Made by a program: the position numbers and the translations under genes. From NCBI RefSeq assembly GCF_008520305.1, contig NZ_ML703270.1, positions 228,895-292,894 of the forward strand: 64,000 nt of DNA, in the 5' to 3' direction. Below, in pieces: positions 21,485-32,084 of the stretch (position 1 is its first letter; each line of letters begins with the position of its first letter). Source of the stretch: Mesorhizobium sp. SARCC-RB16n (lineage in GTDB: Bacteria; Pseudomonadota; Alphaproteobacteria; Rhizobiales; Rhizobiaceae). Under the pieces are notes generated by a model. It made no database searches. It was not told the origin of the DNA and saw only the letters and a program-made list of their open reading frames with translations.

Positions 21485-23809
21485 CTATCCTTCAACCTCG
21501 ACGCTCAGTTGTCCACTTGTCCGCAGGATGGTTACCTCGGCCCGGTCGGCGGTCCGCCTGAATTCGAGGTCGGCGCTGCCGTCACCGATGCGCAACCCGT
21601 GAAGCGCTATGTGCTTTGCAAAGTCGGGCAGGCGAGGCCGCACGATCCGCAGTTTCCCGGCGAAGGCGTCGGGTTCCAGCCCGAGGCACGTGGTCACCAG
21701 GAACGGTATCGCTCCGGCTGCCCAGGCCTGCGGGTGGCAAGCCACGGGATAATGTACCGGCGCCTGGAAATCCTCGCGTCGAAAGCCCGCCATCGCCTCG
21801 GGCAGCCTTTGGTGGCGAAAGTGCGCGGCAGCCTCGGCAATCGCGGTAAAGATCCGCAGCGCCGCTTCATCTTCGCCATGGTTTCGACAGCCGGCCGCCA
21901 GCAGCGCATTGTCATGCGGCCAAACGGTTCCGAGATGATATCCGACCGGATTGTAGCCCCGTTCCGCCGTCGACAGGGTGCGCACGCCCCAGCCGCTGAA
22001 CATGTCGTCCTGCATCAGGCGCGCCACGGACCGGTGACCCTTGTCCTCGTCCGCGATACCGGTCCACAGCGCGTGCCCGGGATTTGAGGAGACGACTTCG
22101 GCCCGGCGGCCTCCGGCCTCCAAGGCGAGAACGAAGATGCCTTGCTCCTCGCACCAGAAGTCACGGTTGAATCGTTTCCGAAGCGTCTCGGCTTCATGGC
22201 GAAGCTGGCTTGCCCGATCGGGCTCTCCGGCGCGCTCGTAGAGATCGGCGATCGCTCGCTTCGCGGCAAAGACGTAGCCCTGCACCTCGACCAGCGCTAT
22301 CGGCGGCTTCGCAAGGCTGCCGTCGGCCCTGACGATGGCGTCGCCTGAATCCTTCCATCCCTGGTTGACCAGGCCTTTCTCGGACCGGCTGCGATATTTG
22401 AGGTAACCGTCGCCATGGTTGTCCCCGGCCTTCGCGATCCAGCCCAGCGCGCGTTCCACCGGCTCCCGCAATTGGCGGAACAGACCGAGGTCGCCGGTCC
22501 ACGCCGCATGGCGGCCCAGAAGCAGCAGGAAGAGCGGGGTTGCGTCCACCGTGCCGTAGAAGCGGGCGTGCGGAACGTCGCCGGCCCGGGCAAGCTCGCC
22601 GACCCTGAGTTCATGGAGGATCTTGCCGGGCTGCTCCTCGCGCCACGGATCGTCCCGCCGCCCCTGATAGCTGGCCAGCAGCCGAAGTGTCTGGGCGGCG
22701 AACTCCGGCTGGAAAGCCAGCATCTCCAGGGCCACGATCAGGCTGTCGCGGCCGAACAGGGCGACGAACCACGGCACGCCGGCGGCAAAATACTCCTTGT
22801 CGCCCAGGCGCGACCTCAGCACCGCGAGATCGCGCAGCGAGCGGTCCATGATGTCGTTGAGCAGCACACTGTCGCTGGTGAGCTTCGTATGCTGCTCCAG
22901 CCATTGTTGTGAACTGTTCTGGAGGTTTCTTGCGAGGCTGTGGAGCGTAACCGCCGGCTGCTGGTCCAAGTGCCCGGCCTCGGCCTCCTCGGCGTTTTCG
23001 GTGAGCTCGATGGTAACCGCGATGGTCCGCGTGTCGCCTGCGGGGACACGGATGCGGAACTCCGCGGCGGTTTTGTGCCTGGTGTCGGGCGCGGGCGAGA
23101 AGGTGACCGTCACTGTCCTGCGCAGCCGGTCGGCGCCGTGGTACACGAACTGCAGCTTGCCGCCGCGCCAGGCGGGTTGCTCGGATCTGCCGAGGTTGTC
23201 CTGCACCAACCCCCGCACGCTGAAGACGTCCTCGAAGCCCGCCCGGAAGTGCAAGGTCAACGGAAAGCTGCATGCCTGGTGCCCGAAGTTCTGAATGGTC
23301 ATGACCTCCCGCACGCAGGTCTGCCCCGCATCGAGAATACGCTCCCAGCGGATGCCGAGTTCGTCCTTGGGGATCGATTGCCCCTGCTCGAGCTGCAGCT
23401 CGGGATTGGTCAATTCAAAAAGCGCCTGATAGCCCTTTTGTGCGGTCGAGGCCAACACGACGGGAGCCAGACCGGCAAGCGCCATCTCATAGCCGCCGAG
23501 GAAGCGGCAGTCATGAAAATACAGCCCGAACCCGTGCTCGCCTTTCACAGGCATCTGCGCGTCCGAACCGACGACGTAGTAAAGATCGAGGTTCTTAATC
23601 GTAACCGCACCGGCGATGCTGTCCACCATGGCCGGAGGCCCCTTGGTCAGCACGCGAAGCTTGCGCTCCTGCTGCGCCTGCGGAGTCTGCCGCAGCTTAT
23701 CCTGGGCTCGTGCCGACTGCTCGCGGTGTCGTGGAACAGGCCGGGCCTTCCCGCTGCTTTGCGGGTTGGGCTGCCCGCTCTTGCCTGGTTCCCGGTTCAA
23801 TCTGGCCAT
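21485..23809 (-). CDS. glycogen-debranching-type amylo-alpha-1,6-glucosidase
   Basis: This protein of about 774 residues has two parts. Residues about 60-330 form an N-terminal beta domain of the GDE_N type (IKNLDLYYVVGSD; GLYFHDCRFLGGYEM). Residues about 370-720 form an alpha/alpha-barrel catalytic domain (FVALFGRDSLIVALE; FYGTVDATPLFLLLLGRHA; WKDSGDAI; SSNPGHALWTG; GWGVRTLS). It probably hydrolyses alpha-1,6 branch points or related glucans. The first 50 residues are basic, Q/P-rich and probably disordered. The start at 23809 is preceded by AAAGGAA. No other glycogen gene is nearby. Confidence 0.85.
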   Translation of the reverse strand: MARLNREPGKSGQPNPQSSGKARPVPRHREQSARAQDKLRQTPQAQQERKLRVLTKGPPAMVDSIAGAVTIKNLDLYYVVGSDAQMPVKGEHGFGLYFHDCRFLGGYEMALAGLAPVVLASTAQKGYQALFELTNPELQLEQGQSIPKDELGIRWERILDAGQTCVREVMTIQNFGHQACSFPLTLHFRAGFEDVFSVRGLVQDNLGRSEQPAWRGGKLQFVYHGADRLRRTVTVTFSPAPDTRHKTAAEFRIRVPAGDTRTIAVTIELTENAEEAEAGHLDQQPAVTLHSLARNLQNSSQQWLEQHTKLTSDSVLLNDIMDRSLRDLAVLRSRLGDKEYFAAGVPWFVALFGRDSLIVALEMLAFQPEFAAQTLRLLASYQGRRDDPWREEQPGKILHELRVGELARAGDVPHARFYGTVDATPLFLLLLGRHAAWTGDLGLFRQLREPVERALGWIAKAGDNHGDGYLKYRSRSEKGLVNQGWKDSGDAIVRADGSLAKPPIALVEVQGYVFAAKRAIADLYERAGEPDRASQLRHEAETLRKRFNRDFWCEEQGIFVLALEAGGRRAEVVSSNPGHALWTGIADEDKGHRSVARLMQDDMFSGWGVRTLSTAERGYNPVGYHLGTVWPHDNALLAAGCRNHGEDEAALRIFTAIAEAAAHFRHQRLPEAMAGFRREDFQAPVHYPVACHPQAWAAGAIPFLVTTCLGLEPDAFAGKLRIVRPRLPDFAKHIALHGLRIGDGSADLEFRRTADRAEVTILRTSGQLSVEVEG

Positions 23810-23980
23810 CGGCTTTCCTTTGGAATCATGGCTTCCATGCCGATTCCAAATGGCGCAACGGAATAACACGCCAAGGGCGCGCTTTGTCGCGCACCGATTG
23901 ACTGATGACGCCGATAGGGTCGGATCCATCCACCCCGATTGCAGGGGAGGGGTCCTTCGCGGAACCCGAAAGTTCACACC

Positions 23981-24472
23981 CTAGGCCAGGCTGTCGATTT
24001 CCTCGTCGGAGAGGTTCTGCGGCACCACGGTAACCGGAATGGGGAAGGCCGCACCCTTGCCGGCCACGGCGCCGACCAGCGGGCCGGGACCTTCCTTGCC
24101 GGCGCCGGCCGCCAGCACCAGGATGGCGATGTCCTGGTCTTCCTCGATCAGCTTGTGGATCTCTTCGGTCGGCTTGCCTTCGCGCACCACCATCTCCGGT
24201 TCGATGCCGAGCTTCTGGCGGACCTTGTTGGCGTAGCCGTCGAGCGCCGCTCGCGCCGTAGCGTTCGCCTCCTCGCGCATGATCTTCTCGACGCCCAGCC
24301 AGTGCTGGAAATCGTCCGGTACGATGACATAGAGCAGCACCAGCGTGCCGCTGGTGCTCTGCGCCCGCTTCGAGGCGTAGGCGACGGCGCGTTCGCATTC
24401 CGGCGTGTCATCGATGATCGTCAGGAGTTTCCTGCGATGACCGGCTTCGCGGCTGAGACGTTTGGAGACCAT
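23981..24472 (-). CDS. universal stress protein (UspA family)
   Basis: This is a single-domain Usp of 163 residues. It has the strand KLLTIIDDTPECERAVAYAS, the strand LVLLYVIVP, the helix LEGYANKVRQKLGIEPEMVV-like region and the nucleotide-loop strand AILVLAAGAGKEGPGPLVG. The loop lacks the strict G-x2-G-x9-G-(S/T) pattern, so ATP binding is uncertain. The final strand IPVTVVPQNLSDEEID fits the family. It lies downstream of trpS on the same strand, 88 bp away. Confidence 0.85.
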   Translation of the reverse strand: MVSKRLSREAGHRRKLLTIIDDTPECERAVAYASKRAQSTSGTLVLLYVIVPDDFQHWLGVEKIMREEANATARAALDGYANKVRQKLGIEPEMVVREGKPTEEIHKLIEEDQDIAILVLAAGAGKEGPGPLVGAVAGKGAAFPIPVTVVPQNLSDEEIDSLA

Positions 24473-24559
24473 GTCTATCTACTCGGTATCTTTCGGCGGC
24501 AATCTGCCACCGCGGCAGGCCGGCGGCAAGCCGCCGGCCTCAGGCATTCACGATCAGGC

Positions 24560-25627
24560 TCAGCCCTGCAGCAGCCCGATAATATCGCGCACCGTCTTCA
24601 TTGTCGTCTCGGCGAGCACGCCGGCGCGTTCGCCGCCATCTCGCAGCACGGCGTCGACATAGGCGCGGTCGCCCTGGATGCGGCGCATCTCGCTGGCGAT
24701 CGGCGCCAACCTCTCCACCGCGAGGTCGGCCAGCGCCGGCTTGAACACCGAAAACTGCTGGCCGCCGAATTCCTTCAGCACGTCGGCCTTCGACATCTCG
24801 GCGAGCCCTGCATAGATGCCGACCAGATTTTCCGCCTCGGGCCGGCTCTCCAGCCCGTCGACTTCGCTCGGCAAGGCCTCGGGGTCTGTCTTGGCCTTGC
24901 GGATCTTCTTCGAGATGGTGTCCGCATCGTCGGTCAGGTTGATGCGTGACAGGTCCGACGGGTCCGACTTCGACATTTTCTTCGATCCGTCGCGCAGGCT
25001 CATGATGCGCGCCGCCGGCCCGCCGATGACCGGTTCGGTGATCGGGAAGAAGCCGTTCACCGTCTCCTCACCGACCTGCATCTCGACGCCGACGCCAAGA
25101 CCGGCGATGCGGTCCGAAAAGTCGTTGTTGAATTTCTGGGCGATGTCGCGTGTCAGTTCCAGGTGCTGCTTCTGGTCCTCCCCCACCGGCACATGGGTGG
25201 CGCGATAAAGCAGGATGTCGGCGGCCATCAGTGACGGATAGGCGAGCAGGCCCAGCGAGGCATTCTCGCGGTCCTTGCCGGCCTTGTCCTTGAACTGCGT
25301 CATCTTGTTCATCCAGCCGATGCGCGCGACGCAGTTGAAGATCCAGGCAAGCTCGGCATGCTGCATCACGCGCGACTGGTTGAAGACGATGTGCTTCTTC
25401 GGGTCGATGCCGGATGCCAGGAACGCCGCGGTGATCGACCGCGTCTGGTCGGCAAGGTCGTCATGGACAAGCTGGGCGGTCAGCGAATGCAGGTCGACGA
25501 CGCAGTAGATGCAATCGGACGTCTCCTGCAGGGCGACGAATTTCTTGATGGCACCGAGATAGTTGCCGAGATGCAGATTGCCGGTCGGCTGGACGCCGGA
25601 GAAGACGAGTGGCTTAAAGGCGGACAT
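24560..25627 (-). CDS. trpS: tryptophanyl-tRNA synthetase
   Basis: This class Ic aminoacyl-tRNA synthetase charges tRNA-Trp. It has 355 residues. The HIGH-type motif is [12 protein letters not shown] (14-25) and the KMSKS loop is at 217-221 ([12 protein letters not shown]). DLHSLT and [15 protein letters not shown] are typical of the family. The ATG at 25627 ([20 protein letters not shown]) has GAGGAA upstream; an ATG four codons earlier would overlap that site. Confidence 0.96.
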   Translation of the reverse strand: MSAFKPLVFSGVQPTGNLHLGNYLGAIKKFVALQETSDCIYCVVDLHSLTAQLVHDDLADQTRSITAAFLASGIDPKKHIVFNQSRVMQHAELAWIFNCVARIGWMNKMTQFKDKAGKDRENASLGLLAYPSLMAADILLYRATHVPVGEDQKQHLELTRDIAQKFNNDFSDRIAGLGVGVEMQVGEETVNGFFPITEPVIGGPAARIMSLRDGSKKMSKSDPSDLSRINLTDDADTISKKIRKAKTDPEALPSEVDGLESRPEAENLVGIYAGLAEMSKADVLKEFGGQQFSVFKPALADLAVERLAPIASEMRRIQGDRAYVDAVLRDGGERAGVLAETTMKTVRDIIGLLQG

Positions 25628-25660
25628 GGGTTTCCTCATGGCTTGTGGAGGGCCGTATAA

Positions 25661-25703
25661 GCGTGATTCCGAAAAGTTGCAGACTTTTCGGAGCCAATCA
25701 CGC
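25661..25703. repeat. short palindromic intergenic repeat
   Basis: GCGTGATT...CCGAAAAG and CTTTTCGG...AATCACGC pair across a short loop. It is in the 5' region of trpS and resembles the other dispersed palindromes. Confidence 0.7.
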
Positions 25704-25810
25704 GGCTGGGAGCCGCGCGCGGCGAAAGTCTTGCGACGGCGCGCTTATGGACGAGAGTAGGGAGGGGATCAAGAGGCGCGGGATCGCCCAAAGCCGAGTT
25801 GATTTATCTC

Positions 25811-25851
25811 TGTAGTTTGCTACATACTATTAACTACACGAATGAATGTAG
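25811..25851. promoter_or_regulatory. operator repeats of the vapBC operon
   Basis: TGTAGTTTGCTACA (25811-25824) is a perfect inverted repeat. A second pair of the same half-sites, CTACA (25834-25838) and TGTAG (25847-25851), follows. The region is AT-rich and lies directly upstream of the antitoxin start, as expected for VapB/VapBC autoregulation. Confidence 0.65.
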
Positions 25852-25859
25852 GTGCTGCG

Positions 25860-26105
25860 ATGACCATCAACATCAACAACAAGGAGGCGGACAGCTTGAC
25901 GCGCGCCTTCGCCAAGGTCGAGGGAGTCGGCATCACCGAGGCGATTGTCATCGCCATGCGCGAAGCCCTGGAGCGTCGGCGCAACCGAGAGACACCGCTT
26001 GAGACTGCTGCACGACTCCGTGCCGAATTCGGGATCGAGCTGAGCGAGCAGGCACGCAATCCGCTGCCGCGCTCGGTCTACGACGAATTGTCCGGCGAAG
26101 ACTGA
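25860..26105 (+). CDS. vapB: VapB-family antitoxin (PSK/Rv0623 type)
   Basis: The antitoxin has 81 residues from the ATG at 25860 (MTININNKEADSLTRAFAKV). The N-terminal part is a DNA-binding antitoxin domain; the segment LERRRNRETPLETAARLRAE is the usual hinge. The C-terminus (LPRSVYDELSGED) should wrap around the toxin. An ATG six codons upstream lies in the operator region. The stop overlaps the vapC start by one base (TGATG), so the two are co-translated. Confidence 0.85.
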   Translation: MTININNKEADSLTRAFAKVEGVGITEAIVIAMREALERRRNRETPLETAARLRAEFGIELSEQARNPLPRSVYDELSGED

Positions 26106-26509
26106 TGTTCGTCGACGCAGCCGCTATCGTCGCGATACTGAGCAATGAAGCAGAAGCCGAGCGTTGTGCGCGGGCGGTAATGCATGCCTCTTCTCCGTTC
26201 ACCTCGGCGATCGCCGTGTGGGAGGCCGGGATGGCGCTATCCCGGTTAGAAAAGCTCGCAGTTCCGGTTGACGTAAGCCTGGAGATCGTCACCCGCTTTC
26301 TCGACGAGCGGGCAATAGCCGTGCGGGAGCTTCCACCCGCCTCAGACGCAACATCCCTCTCCGTGGAGGCCGCGTCGCGGTTTCGCAACCACGCTATCCG
26401 CTTGAATATGGCCGACTGTTTCCACTACGCTTGCGCGCGTTACTATGCCGTTCCGATACTGTCCACGGCAGACGAATTCCGCCTTACGGATCTGGAGACT
26501 GTTCCCTAG
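26105..26509 (+). CDS. vapC: VapC-type PIN-domain ribonuclease toxin
   Basis: The toxin has 134 residues. PIN-domain acidic residues are visible: D4 (MFVDAAAIVAIL), E40 (SAIAVWEAGMAL), D103 (LNMADCFHYACA) and D122 (ILSTADEFRLTDL). It is probably a site-specific tRNA or rRNA endonuclease held by VapB. The last 26 bp overlap the 3' end of murJ on the opposite strand, so the pair was inserted very tightly against an essential gene. Confidence 0.87.
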   Translation: MFVDAAAIVAILSNEAEAERCARAVMHASSPFTSAIAVWEAGMALSRLEKLAVPVDVSLEIVTRFLDERAIAVRELPPASDATSLSVEAASRFRNHAIRLNMADCFHYACARYYAVPILSTADEFRLTDLETVP

Positions 26510-28082
26510 TAGCTGGCGATCCCCTGCGCCCGACATTGCGCCGGATCATGCCGAAATCGGCGCCGCCGGTGGCGAACGCGGTGATGAAATAGAGCGTCGC
26601 CCCGCCAGCCACCAGCGCCAGCACAGTCGTTGCCTTGATCACCAGCGGCGAGCCCGGCCCAATCCTGGCGGCGAAGTAGTGCTCGGCGAAATAGAGTGCC
26701 GCGCCCATCACGGCCGCCGACAGCACCAGCCGCGGAATGCGCTTCAAGAGCGGCACGTCGCGGCCCCAATGGCCGCGCCGGATCAGCACGGCAAGCAGCA
26801 TCAGCGCGTTGGCCCAGCCGGCGACAGCCGAAGCCACGGCGATGCCGGGCGCGCCCATCCTCGGGAACAGGGTCAGCGCGGTGGCGACATTCACCGCCAC
26901 CGAGATTGCGGCGAAGATCATCGGCGTGCGTGTGTCCTCGCGGGCGAAATAGCCTGGGGTGAAGGCCTTGATCAGCACGAAGGCCGGCAGGCCGAGACCG
27001 AAGATCGCCAGGATTGCCGCCACCGTCGGGGTCGAATGATTGGCAGCGAACGCGCCGCGCTCGTAGACCAGCCGTACGATCGGTTCCGCCATCACCCACA
27101 GTGCCGCCGCCGCCGGCAAGGTCATGAACAGGGTGAATTCGACGGAGCGGTTCTGCAGATTGGCCGCCTCGATCAGATTGCCTGACTTCAGCGCCCGTGA
27201 CAGTTCTGGCAACAGCACGATCGCCACCGCGACGCCGACGACACCGAGCGGCAACTGGTAGACGCGGTCGGCATAGGCCAGAGACGACACGGCACTATCC
27301 TGCGCCGAGGCGATGGCCGTTCCGATCAGCTGGTTGATCTGGGTGATGCCGCCGGTGATCGCCGCCGGCAGCGCCAGGATCAGCAGCCGCTTCACGTTCG
27401 GCGTCATCCTCGGCCGGCGGAAGCCGATCGAGATGCCGGCATTGCGCACCGCCACCCAGACGATGGCGAGCTGTACGATGCCGGCTGCCAGCACGCCCCA
27501 CGACAGGGCGAAGCCGACAGCATGTGCATCCAGTCCATGGTACCAGGCGTAGCCGAGCACGCTGATCAGGATGATGTTGAGGAAAGCCGGCGCGATTGCG
27601 GCGGCGAAATAGCGCCGCAGCGAATTCAGCATGCCCGCCATCATGGCGGCGAGCGACATGCAGATCAGATAGGGGAACATGATCGTCGCAAGCGTGACGG
27701 TCGTCTCGAACTTGCCCGGCGTGTCGGCAAAGCCCGGTGCCACCAGATAGCGCACGATGAGCGGCATCGCCAGTTCCATGGCGATGGTCAGCGCCAGCAG
27801 CGCGGTGAACAGGACCCCGAACACTTCTTCCGAGAAGCGCTTGGCGCCGTCGGTGCCATGCGTCTCGATCTCCTTGGCGAACAGTGGCACGAAGGCGGCA
27901 TTGAAAGCGCCCTCGGCGAACAGCCGGCGAAACGTGTTGGGAAACTGGAAGGCGGCGTTGAAGGCATCCGCGACCGGTCCGGTGCCGAGTGCGGCCGCCA
28001 TCAGCATCTCGCGGCCGAAACCGAGCGCACGGCTCATCAGCGTGCCGGAAGCGACGGTAGCGAATTTCTTGACGAGACTCAT
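26484..28082 (-). CDS. murJ: lipid II flippase MurJ
   Basis: This inner-membrane flippase moves lipid II to the periplasm for peptidoglycan synthesis. It has 532 residues with about fourteen helices. The start MSLVKKFATVASGTLMSRAL and the region FGREMLMAAALGTGPVADAF are diagnostic, as are RRLFAEGAFNAAFVPLF and the helix with YADRVYQLPLGVVGVAVA. It lies downstream of glnD (46 bp) on the same strand, a pairing common in alphaproteobacteria. Its 3' end overlaps vapC. Confidence 0.95.
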   Translation of the reverse strand: MSLVKKFATVASGTLMSRALGFGREMLMAAALGTGPVADAFNAAFQFPNTFRRLFAEGAFNAAFVPLFAKEIETHGTDGAKRFSEEVFGVLFTALLALTIAMELAMPLIVRYLVAPGFADTPGKFETTVTLATIMFPYLICMSLAAMMAGMLNSLRRYFAAAIAPAFLNIILISVLGYAWYHGLDAHAVGFALSWGVLAAGIVQLAIVWVAVRNAGISIGFRRPRMTPNVKRLLILALPAAITGGITQINQLIGTAIASAQDSAVSSLAYADRVYQLPLGVVGVAVAIVLLPELSRALKSGNLIEAANLQNRSVEFTLFMTLPAAAALWVMAEPIVRLVYERGAFAANHSTPTVAAILAIFGLGLPAFVLIKAFTPGYFAREDTRTPMIFAAISVAVNVATALTLFPRMGAPGIAVASAVAGWANALMLLAVLIRRGHWGRDVPLLKRIPRLVLSAAVMGAALYFAEHYFAARIGPGSPLVIKATTVLALVAGGATLYFITAFATGGADFGMIRRNVGRRGSPATREQSPDP

Positions 28083-28128
28083 GCGTTCGCAGACTGCCTG
28101 TGGGATTGGGAGAAGGGGATGATGGCCG

Positions 28129-30930
28129 TCACTCGGCGGCTGCCTTGGCCCTGCCGCCGCGTTCGGGCACGATGCCTTCGAGCGTCGCGATCAGCCGGTT
28201 GCGGATGGTGGCGATGCGGGCCGGGCTGTCGATCTTCTGGCCGGTGAGGTCGGTGACATAGAAGGTGTCGATGACCTTCTCGCCGAAGGTGGTGATGTGC
28301 GCCGAAGCAATGTCGAGCGACAGGTCGGACAGCGTCCCGGTGATTTCCGACAGCAGGCCCGGGCGGTCCAGCCCCTCGACCTCGATCACCGAAAACCGGT
28401 TCGACAGCGCGTTGCGGATTTCGGCGCGCGGCGGGATCTTGAACACCTTGGATCCGCGCCTTGGCTTGGTCCGCTTCTCGATCATCTCCGGCAGCCAGCT
28501 CTTGCCTGACAGCACGTCCTCGATCAGCCTGCCGACACGCTCGGCGCGCCGGCGCTCGTCCTCGTCGCGGTCGAACTCCCGAGAGATCAGGATCGTGTCC
28601 AGCGCGCGGCCGTCCGACGTGGTGAAGATCTGTGCGTCGACAATGTTGCCGCCGGCGCCGGCGCATGCCCCGGCAATGACCGAGAGAAGACGGGGATGGT
28701 CCTGCGCCAGCACGGTGATTTCGGTCACCGCCTCGAACTGGTGGGTCTTGACCATGGTGGCGAGCTTGTTGCCCGCCGCGTCCGCCTCGCGGATGAATTC
28801 GGCGTGGCGAAGCTGGTCCGGCAGGTCAACGGTCAGCAGGTAGTTTTCATAATGCAGCCCGACATAGCGCTTGCGCGTCTTGTCGGGCCAATCGGCGAGC
28901 GCCTCCGTCAGACGTTCGCGCGCCGCCGCCGTGCGTTGGGCGCGCGAGACTTCCGAAAAGCCGCCGGTCAGCAGCAGTTCGGTCTCGTAGTAAAGCGTAC
29001 GCAGCAACTGGCCCTTCCAGCCATTCCAGACGCCCGGTCCGACGCCCCTGATGTCGCAGACGGTCAGGATCAACAGCATCTTCAGCCGCTCGACCGACTG
29101 CACGATCGAGGCGAAGTCCTCGATCGTCTTGCGATCGTTGAGGTCGCGGGTCTGCGCCGTCATCGACATGACGAGGTGGTTCTCGACCAGCCAGGCGACC
29201 GTTTCCGTATCGGCCGGCGAAAGCCCCATATGCGGGCAGATACGCCTTGCGATCCTGGCGCCGGCCTCGGAATGGTCTTCAGGCCTGCCTTTGGCGATGT
29301 CGTGCAGCAGCACGGCGACATAGAGCGCCTCGCGGCTCTTTTTCAGCCCGGGCATCAGCGAATGCGACAACGGATGGATCTTCTCGCCGTCGCCGCGCTC
29401 GATCTCGGCCAGCACGCCGATGCAGCGGATCAGATGCTCGTCGATCGTGTAGTGGTGGTACATCGAGAACTGCATCATGGCGACGATCTTGCCGAAATCC
29501 GGGATCAGCCGGCCCAGCAGTCCCGCCTCGTTCATGCGCCGCAGGTTGAGTTCGGCGTTGCGGTCCGAGGTCAATATGTCGAGGAACAGCCGATTGGCTT
29601 CCTGGTCGCGCCTGAGCGATTTGTTGACCAGGCCGAGCGAACGGGTGAGCAGTTTCAGCGCATCGGGATGGAATTCCAGCCCGTGCTTGTCGGCGAACCA
29701 GAACAGCCTGAGAAGATTGACCGGGTCGCGCTCGAAGACGCCGTCGTCGGCGATGTTGATGCGATGGTTGTCGACGATGAAGTCGGACGTGCCGGCAAGC
29801 TTGCGCTTGCGGCGCTGGAAGGTGAGGAAGATGCGGTTGAAGCCGGGAACGTGCTTGGCCTGCTCCTCCTCCAGCGCGGCGCAGAAGATGCGGGTCAGAT
29901 CGCCGACATCCTTGGCGACGAGGAAATAATGCTTCATGAAGCGCTCGACCGCCGACAGGCCGGGGTGCGTCGTATAGCCGAGCCGTTCGGCGATCTCGCG
30001 CTGGATGTCGAAATGCAGCCGCTCCTCGGCCTTGCCGGTGAGGAAATGCATATGGCAGCGCACCGCCCACAGGAAATCCTCGGCCTTCTGGAACTCACGA
30101 TACTCGGCCTCGGTGAAGACACCTTTTTCGACCAGTTCCTCGCCGGTGCGCACGCGGTAAAAATACTTGCCGATCCAGAACAGCGTCTGCAGGTCGCGCA
30201 AGCCGCCCTTGCCGTCCTTGACGTTGGGCTCGACCAGATAGCGGCTTTCACCGGCCTTGGCATGGCGTTCGTCGCGTTCGGCAAGCTTGGCCTGCACATA
30301 TTCCGGTCCGGTCGTGCGCACCACCTCATGGTCGAAGCGCAGCATCAGCTCGTCATAGAGTTTGTGTTCGCCCCACAGGAAACGGGCTTCCAGGATCGAG
30401 GTGCGGATGGTGATGTCGGTGCGCGACAGCCTGAGGCACTCATCGATGTTGCGGGTGGCGTGGCCGACCTTCAGCCCCATGTCCCACAGCATGTAGAGCA
30501 TATACTCGACGATTTGTTCGCCCCACGGCGTCTGCTTGTAGGGCAGCAGGAACAGCAGGTCGATGTCGGATCCCGGCGCCAGCGTGCCGCGGCCATAGCC
30601 GCCGACGGCAACGACCGCCATGCGTTCGGCCGAGGACCGGTTCTTCACCCGGTAGACATGCGTCGCGGCAAAATCGTAGAGGGCGCGGATCAGCTCGTCC
30701 ATCAGGTGCGACAGCCGTTCGGCGCAGGCGTTGCCGCCGCCATCCTCTTTCAGCATGGCCTCGGCTGTCTTGCGGCCCTCGGCGAGGCGCCCCTTGAGAA
30801 GCTGAAGAACGGCCGCGCGGATGGCCTGGCTGGAACCGTCGCCGGCGCTGGCCGCGGTCAGCGCCGTCATCTCGCGACGCAAAGCGTCGCCGTCGATCAG
30901 TTCATCGAGCTTCAGGGAGATTTTCGCCAT
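28129..30930 (-). CDS. glnD: [protein-PII] uridylyltransferase / uridylyl-removing enzyme
   Basis: GlnD senses glutamine and adds or removes UMP on PII proteins, setting nitrogen control. It has 933 residues, the normal length. The nucleotidyltransferase motif is [20 protein letters not shown] (about 109-128). The HD phosphohydrolase domain has [16 protein letters not shown] (about residue 510). Two C-terminal ACT domains (about 730-800 and 845-920) bind glutamine ([40 protein letters not shown]). It is upstream of murJ. A few bases of the leader reach the convergent-side region at 30931-31019. Confidence 0.96.
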   Translation of the reverse strand: MAKISLKLDELIDGDALRREMTALTAASAGDGSSQAIRAAVLQLLKGRLAEGRKTAEAMLKEDGGGNACAERLSHLMDELIRALYDFAATHVYRVKNRSSAERMAVVAVGGYGRGTLAPGSDIDLLFLLPYKQTPWGEQIVEYMLYMLWDMGLKVGHATRNIDECLRLSRTDITIRTSILEARFLWGEHKLYDELMLRFDHEVVRTTGPEYVQAKLAERDERHAKAGESRYLVEPNVKDGKGGLRDLQTLFWIGKYFYRVRTGEELVEKGVFTEAEYREFQKAEDFLWAVRCHMHFLTGKAEERLHFDIQREIAERLGYTTHPGLSAVERFMKHYFLVAKDVGDLTRIFCAALEEEQAKHVPGFNRIFLTFQRRKRKLAGTSDFIVDNHRINIADDGVFERDPVNLLRLFWFADKHGLEFHPDALKLLTRSLGLVNKSLRRDQEANRLFLDILTSDRNAELNLRRMNEAGLLGRLIPDFGKIVAMMQFSMYHHYTIDEHLIRCIGVLAEIERGDGEKIHPLSHSLMPGLKKSREALYVAVLLHDIAKGRPEDHSEAGARIARRICPHMGLSPADTETVAWLVENHLVMSMTAQTRDLNDRKTIEDFASIVQSVERLKMLLILTVCDIRGVGPGVWNGWKGQLLRTLYYETELLLTGGFSEVSRAQRTAAARERLTEALADWPDKTRKRYVGLHYENYLLTVDLPDQLRHAEFIREADAAGNKLATMVKTHQFEAVTEITVLAQDHPRLLSVIAGACAGAGGNIVDAQIFTTSDGRALDTILISREFDRDEDERRRAERVGRLIEDVLSGKSWLPEMIEKRTKPRRGSKVFKIPPRAEIRNALSNRFSVIEVEGLDRPGLLSEITGTLSDLSLDIASAHITTFGEKVIDTFYVTDLTGQKIDSPARIATIRNRLIATLEGIVPERGGRAKAAAE

Positions 30931-31019
30931 AGATGCGGGTTGGCCTTGCCTTTTGGGCGGCGTCTATAGCGTGTTTTCGCGGCGCTGGGTATGGGCCTGC
31001 TGTCGATCCGGCAAACGCT

Positions 31020-31823
31020 CTAGTCGTTTGCCTCGACTGGAGCGAGCGGGACGACAATCTGTCGCCGCAGCCTGCAGAGATCGGTGATCTGCCGCGCTGC
31101 CCGCCTGGCCTCCCTGCGGAGACGCGCGAGAGCCGGTATCCTGTGTGGGTCGGCGAGCCCGCTTGCGGCCAACTCGGCCTGCCGTCCCTGCTCGAGCAGG
31201 CTCGGCAACCTGTTGCCCACGAACTGTTCCTGCGCACAGAGCGCCGGAACAAGCTGGTAGATCGTCCTGCCGGTCGACATCCCGAATGCAGGGTCGAAGA
31301 TGAGATTGTCCACCGCCACATTGACGTCCGCGGTTGCCTCGAGAAGGGTGCGTGCCGTTTGCCGGGACACCAGGTAACCGCCAGTTCCTATGTGATTCTT
31401 GCGCAGCCTGAACAGCGAAAACCCGCCGCCGACGGTAACCCTCTCCCTCTGGATTACGGTCGTGTGGAAGAATGTCTCGAGCTTGACGACATCGGCATTG
31501 GCCGGAATCCAGTTTGTATCCGCAAGCAGCGCACCGGCCTTCGCGGAAAACACCATGTCGTCCTCGAAGACGGCGCCATAGGGCGCGTCGTCTTGCGCGA
31601 TGATGGCCCAGCAGGCGCGATGGCTGTGCAAGCACGCGATCTCGCAGCCGGACAGGCGCCGCACCGCATACAGTGCATGCTGGCGCTGCAGCACGAGGTC
31701 TGGACGGTCCCTTGCATCGATTGCGGCAACCCGCTCGAATCCGAGGCCGATGCGCGCAAATTCCGCCGTCGTATGGGCAAGTCGGTCGGGAGATCGATCG
31801 AGGTTGATGACCAGGCGTTTCAT
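31020..31823 (-). CDS. glycosyltransferase family 25 (LPS-type), copy 1
   Basis: The protein has 267 residues. GT25 signatures are the N-terminal VINLDRSPDRL (5-15), the helix RLSGCEIACLHSHRACWAII, and the DDAPYGAVFEDDMVFS motif with the E-D-D metal/nucleotide-binding signature. It probably adds a sugar to lipopolysaccharide. It is clearly paralogous to the next upstream gene and of exactly the same length. Neither neighbour is another LPS gene, so the acceptor is unknown. Confidence 0.85.
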   Translation of the reverse strand: MKRLVINLDRSPDRLAHTTAEFARIGLGFERVAAIDARDRPDLVLQRQHALYAVRRLSGCEIACLHSHRACWAIIAQDDAPYGAVFEDDMVFSAKAGALLADTNWIPANADVVKLETFFHTTVIQRERVTVGGGFSLFRLRKNHIGTGGYLVSRQTARTLLEATADVNVAVDNLIFDPAFGMSTGRTIYQLVPALCAQEQFVGNRLPSLLEQGRQAELAASGLADPHRIPALARLRREARRAARQITDLCRLRRQIVVPLAPVEAND

Positions 31824-32084
31824 TTTTCAACGAACTTGTTTTTCTTGTGGTGGCGGCGCTCTATAGCACATGTGGAGCTGGCGTCTTCTGTTTTTTTGGG
31901 AAGGACTTTGCTTTGTAGCCAAATGAAAGGGATAATACGACTGTTTAGCTCATCAACTAGCCGGAATCACTGTCGATGTTTGAGGCAGGGTGGTTTTCAA
32001 TTTCTGCCCCCGCTCGTCGCAAGGGAAGGTCGAAACAACACTGAGGTCTATACTTATCTTGGCGAACCGGCCTGCCAGGCAAGC

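Noticed and set aside
28696-30969. 757-codon plus-strand frame over glnD
   Set aside because: Entirely antisense to glnD; no recognisable domain.
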